Positions 62,387 to 64,000 of a stretch of DNA of 64,000 bases are shown here, piece after piece. Within the stretch, counting starts at the first letter, position 1, and every line of letters starts with the position of its first letter. The stretch lies in the NCBI GenBank assembly GCA_018366195.1, contig JAGZIN010000009.1:13062-77061 (forward strand). Reading direction: 5' to 3'. The notes under the pieces are model-generated. The model was not told the DNA's origin, did not search any database, and was given only the letters and a program-made list of their open reading frames with translations. Source of the stretch: Butyricicoccus pullicaecorum. GTDB lineage: Bacteria > Bacillota > Clostridia > Oscillospirales > Butyricicoccaceae. A program made the position numbers and the translations under genes.

Positions 62387-62685
62387 GGGATAACTGTGCA
62401 TAACTCTGTGGATATTGTTGATAACCCTAAGTTAATATTTTTGTCGAATGGATTTCAGGATTCCCGAATTTCTAAGAATCATTACCTTTTGTATAATTTT
62501 ACGAAAGCTCTTTTGCACAAGGGTTGTGGATAACCTTGTGGATATTGTTGATAACTTTATGTTATCAATTCAATTTTCCCCAAAAAATCCTAATATTTTC
62601 GATTACCTAGGGTAAACTCTTTTTTATACACAATACAAGGAATCTCTGTGGATAACTCTGTGGACATTGTTGATAACTCTATGTT
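62387..62685 (+). repeat. DnaA-box array: three 39-bp direct repeats
   Basis: Copies at 62395-62433, 62525-62563 and 62647-62685 share the pattern TGTGGATAAC-N2-TGTGGATATT, then GTTGATAAC and a TA-GTT end. TGTGGATAA is the complement of the consensus DnaA box TTATCCACA; copies 2 and 3 have it exactly, copy 1 has TGTGCATAA preceded by GGGGATAAC. All boxes point the same way. The spacers (91 and 83 bp) are AT-rich. The stretch 62108-62386 and 62686-62826 contains no other feature I can support. Confidence 0.75.
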
Positions 62686-62826
62686 GACCTTTTCTATCGC
62701 TTCCGTTTTCTATGTTTCGGGTATACAGAACGTAAAATATATCTCTGTTTTGCCACATAATGAACGTGTTTTCTGGACATACTGCGTATAGTTCATCGTA
62801 TTTTACTCACAAAAGGAGGTCTTTCG

Positions 62827-63534
62827 ATGGAAAACACAGCACCTGAAGCGCTTCCAGAAAGCAACGACAGCATTGCACAAACAGGCTCTATCACGACCCA
62901 CACACGCCATGGCACGATTCACACCATTACCATTGTGGGTCAAATCGAAGGGCACATGGAAGCGCCGCAGCAAACAAAAACTACAAAATATGAGCATATC
63001 ATTCCTCAAATTACAGCAATCGAAGAATCAGAAGAAATTGACGGCTTGCTGATTTTACTCAATACGGTAGGCGGTGATGTAGAGGCAGGGCTTGCCATTG
63101 CCGAGCTGATTGCCGGAATGAGAAAACCAACGGTATCTCTGGTTCTTGGTGGTGGCCATTCGATTGGGGTGCCGCTTGCGGTTGCTGCAAAGCGTTCCTT
63201 GATTGCCCCTTCTGCTGCGATGACCATTCACCCAGTTCGCATGAGTGGTACTGTGATTGCATCTCCACAAACCTATTCCTATTTTCAAAAAATACAGGAA
63301 CGCATTGTTGGATTTATCACTGCTCATAGTCACGTCTCTGCCAAGGAATTTACACGCATGATGATGGAGACCGCCGAACTGTCCGCCGATACTGGTACCA
63401 TCGTATCCGGCGATGAGGCTGTATCCTGCGGACTGATTGACGAGGTCGGCTCTCTCTCAAACGCCTTAGATGCGCTGCATCAAATGATTGCAAATCAAAA
63501 GCCGGTCTGCCCTTTTTGTGGACAACACAAATAG
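62827..63534 (+). CDS. tepA: TepA-type ClpP-family serine peptidase
   Basis: 235 residues. ClpP/crotonase fold with the catalytic Ser in GGGHSIG, His in MTIHPVR and the Asp expected near residue 185. LLILLNTVGGDVEAGLAIAELI is the substrate-binding strand and helix region. It lacks the ClpP heptamer-handle consensus and matches the TepA group of Gram-positive bacteria, in B. subtilis called translocation-enhancing protein. An N-terminal extension of about 40 polar residues and a C-terminal CPFCG are additions. Perfect AAAGGAGGT site. It lies directly downstream of the DnaA-box array. Confidence 0.85.
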   Translation: MENTAPEALPESNDSIAQTGSITTHTRHGTIHTITIVGQIEGHMEAPQQTKTTKYEHIIPQITAIEESEEIDGLLILLNTVGGDVEAGLAIAELIAGMRKPTVSLVLGGGHSIGVPLAVAAKRSLIAPSAAMTIHPVRMSGTVIASPQTYSYFQKIQERIVGFITAHSHVSAKEFTRMMMETAELSADTGTIVSGDEAVSCGLIDEVGSLSNALDALHQMIANQKPVCPFCGQHK

Positions 63535-63651
63535 TTGAAACACAGAAACCGTCCAATGTTCTGATATTTTGAAGTTCCACACGCTTTGTCCCTATGGGAT
63601 AACAGAACAAATTTGATTTTTTGCACAGTCCCTATATCTATCGAGATACAA

Positions 63652-63685
63652 AAAGCACCTCCATGCTCTTGCATGGAGGTGCTTT
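63652..63685 (-). terminator. Terminator of etfA
   Basis: A 14-bp perfect stem AAAGCACCTCCATG / CATGGAGGTGCTTT with a 6-base loop and a minus-strand T-rich tail, eight bases after the stop. Confidence 0.85.
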
Positions 63686-63693
63686 GATTTCTC

Positions 63694-64000
63694 TTACTTA
63701 TTCGCCTTTGCAGCGCGGATTGCTTCAATCATCATTGGTACAACCTTGAACAGGTCACCGCAGATGCCGTAATCAGCAACGTCAAAGATTGGAGCGGTAT
63801 CGCTCTTATTGACAGCGATGATGCACTCGGAATCCTGCATACCAGCCTTGTGCTGGATTGCACCGGAGATACCCAGCGCAATGTACAGCTTCGGGTGTAC
63901 CGTCTTACCGGTCTGACCAACCTGATGGTCAACGGTCAGCCAGCCTGCATCGGTTGCAGCACGGGAACCGCCTACAACGCCGCCATTGAACTCTGCTGCA
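63694..64000 (-). CDS. etfA: Electron transfer flavoprotein alpha subunit, partial
   Basis: Only the C-terminal 101 residues lie in the window; the gene continues past its right edge. The FAD-binding domain is clear: VVGGSRAATDAGWL, DHQVGQTGKTVHP, LYIALGISGAIQH and NKSDTAPIF. In Clostridia EtfA pairs with EtfB and an acyl-CoA or lactate dehydrogenase for electron bifurcation; which partner applies here is outside the window. Confidence 0.95.
   Translation of the reverse strand, partial: AAEFNGGVVGGSRAATDAGWLTVDHQVGQTGKTVHPKLYIALGISGAIQHKAGMQDSECIIAVNKSDTAPIFDVADYGICGDLFKVVPMMIEAIRAAKANK

Noticed and set aside
62387..62685. CRISPR-like array
   Set aside because: The repeats are 39 bp with spacers of 91 and 83 bp, consist of DnaA boxes, and no cas gene is present.

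Overview
The window reads as chromosomal DNA of a low-to-mid GC Gram-positive anaerobe of the class Clostridia. Pointers are strong Shine-Dalgarno sites, sigma-A promoters close to TTGACA-N17-TATAAT, CCA-encoding tRNA genes, ECF transporter genes beside truA, a ClpE-type unfoldase, an LTA-synthase-like sulfatase, an EtfA gene and four large chemoreceptors. The butyrate-producer families around Butyricicoccaceae/Oscillospiraceae would fit, but I cannot fix genus or species by reading alone. There are no rRNA genes, CRISPR arrays or prophage.

Layout. 1-4.8 kb: a phospho-disaccharide locus (RpiR regulator, GH4 6-phospho-glycosidase, PTS IICB, ChbG/YdjC deacetylase). 5-13.3 kb: trmB, malQ, a HAD-LUD fusion, rsmI and a TrmN6-like methylase, a pyruvyl-transferase-like protein, cysE and a Fur-family repressor. 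13.4-20.4 kb: two chemoreceptors, then an operon of GHL10 hydrolase, acyl-ACP thioesterase, a degenerate nucleotidyltransferase and a HEPN protein. 20.4-22 kb: a decayed IS607-type element. 22-24.7 kb: pyridoxal kinase, a NuoE-like ferredoxin, and seven tRNA genes (one plus, six minus). 24.7-33.3 kb: clpE-like/cvpA/DUF5711 genes and truA-ecfT-ecfA2-ecfA1 with an RlmI-like methylase. 33.5-40.4 kb: LTA-synthase-like protein, YgiQ radical SAM enzyme, sulfite/nitrite reductase, azlCD. 40.5-48.4 kb: two more chemoreceptors, a lacI pseudogene, an empty 1.2 kb stretch and a family 2 glycosyltransferase. 48.6-59 kb: a plus-strand run of cyclophilin, pseudo-GDPD, ABC-F ATPase, YdcF-like protein, prfA, tsaC, coaE, M18 aminopeptidase, VWA protein and an MsmX-type ATPase. 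59-64 kb: two tandem NSS transporters, a DnaA-box array, a TepA/ClpP-like protein and the end of etfA.

Most interesting. (1) In the minus-strand tRNA operon, tRNA-Lys and tRNA-Gln are each followed by a related structured element whose far end repeats the 3' part of that same tRNA. Both duplications have a period of exactly 111 bp, and the hairpins show a compensatory change. (2) At 62.4-62.7 kb lie three 39-bp direct repeats made of DnaA boxes, with no dnaA or dnaN nearby. (3) The nucleotidyltransferase coupled to the HEPN gene has lost all its recognisable catalytic residues. (4) A HAD phosphatase is fused to a LUD domain. (5) The GH4 enzyme carries the alpha-type Cys-Asp-Met-Pro signature but sits in an operon with a chitobiose-type deacetylase.

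Gene starts were chosen by ribosome binding site, promoter position and family alignment from memory. No database search was possible.
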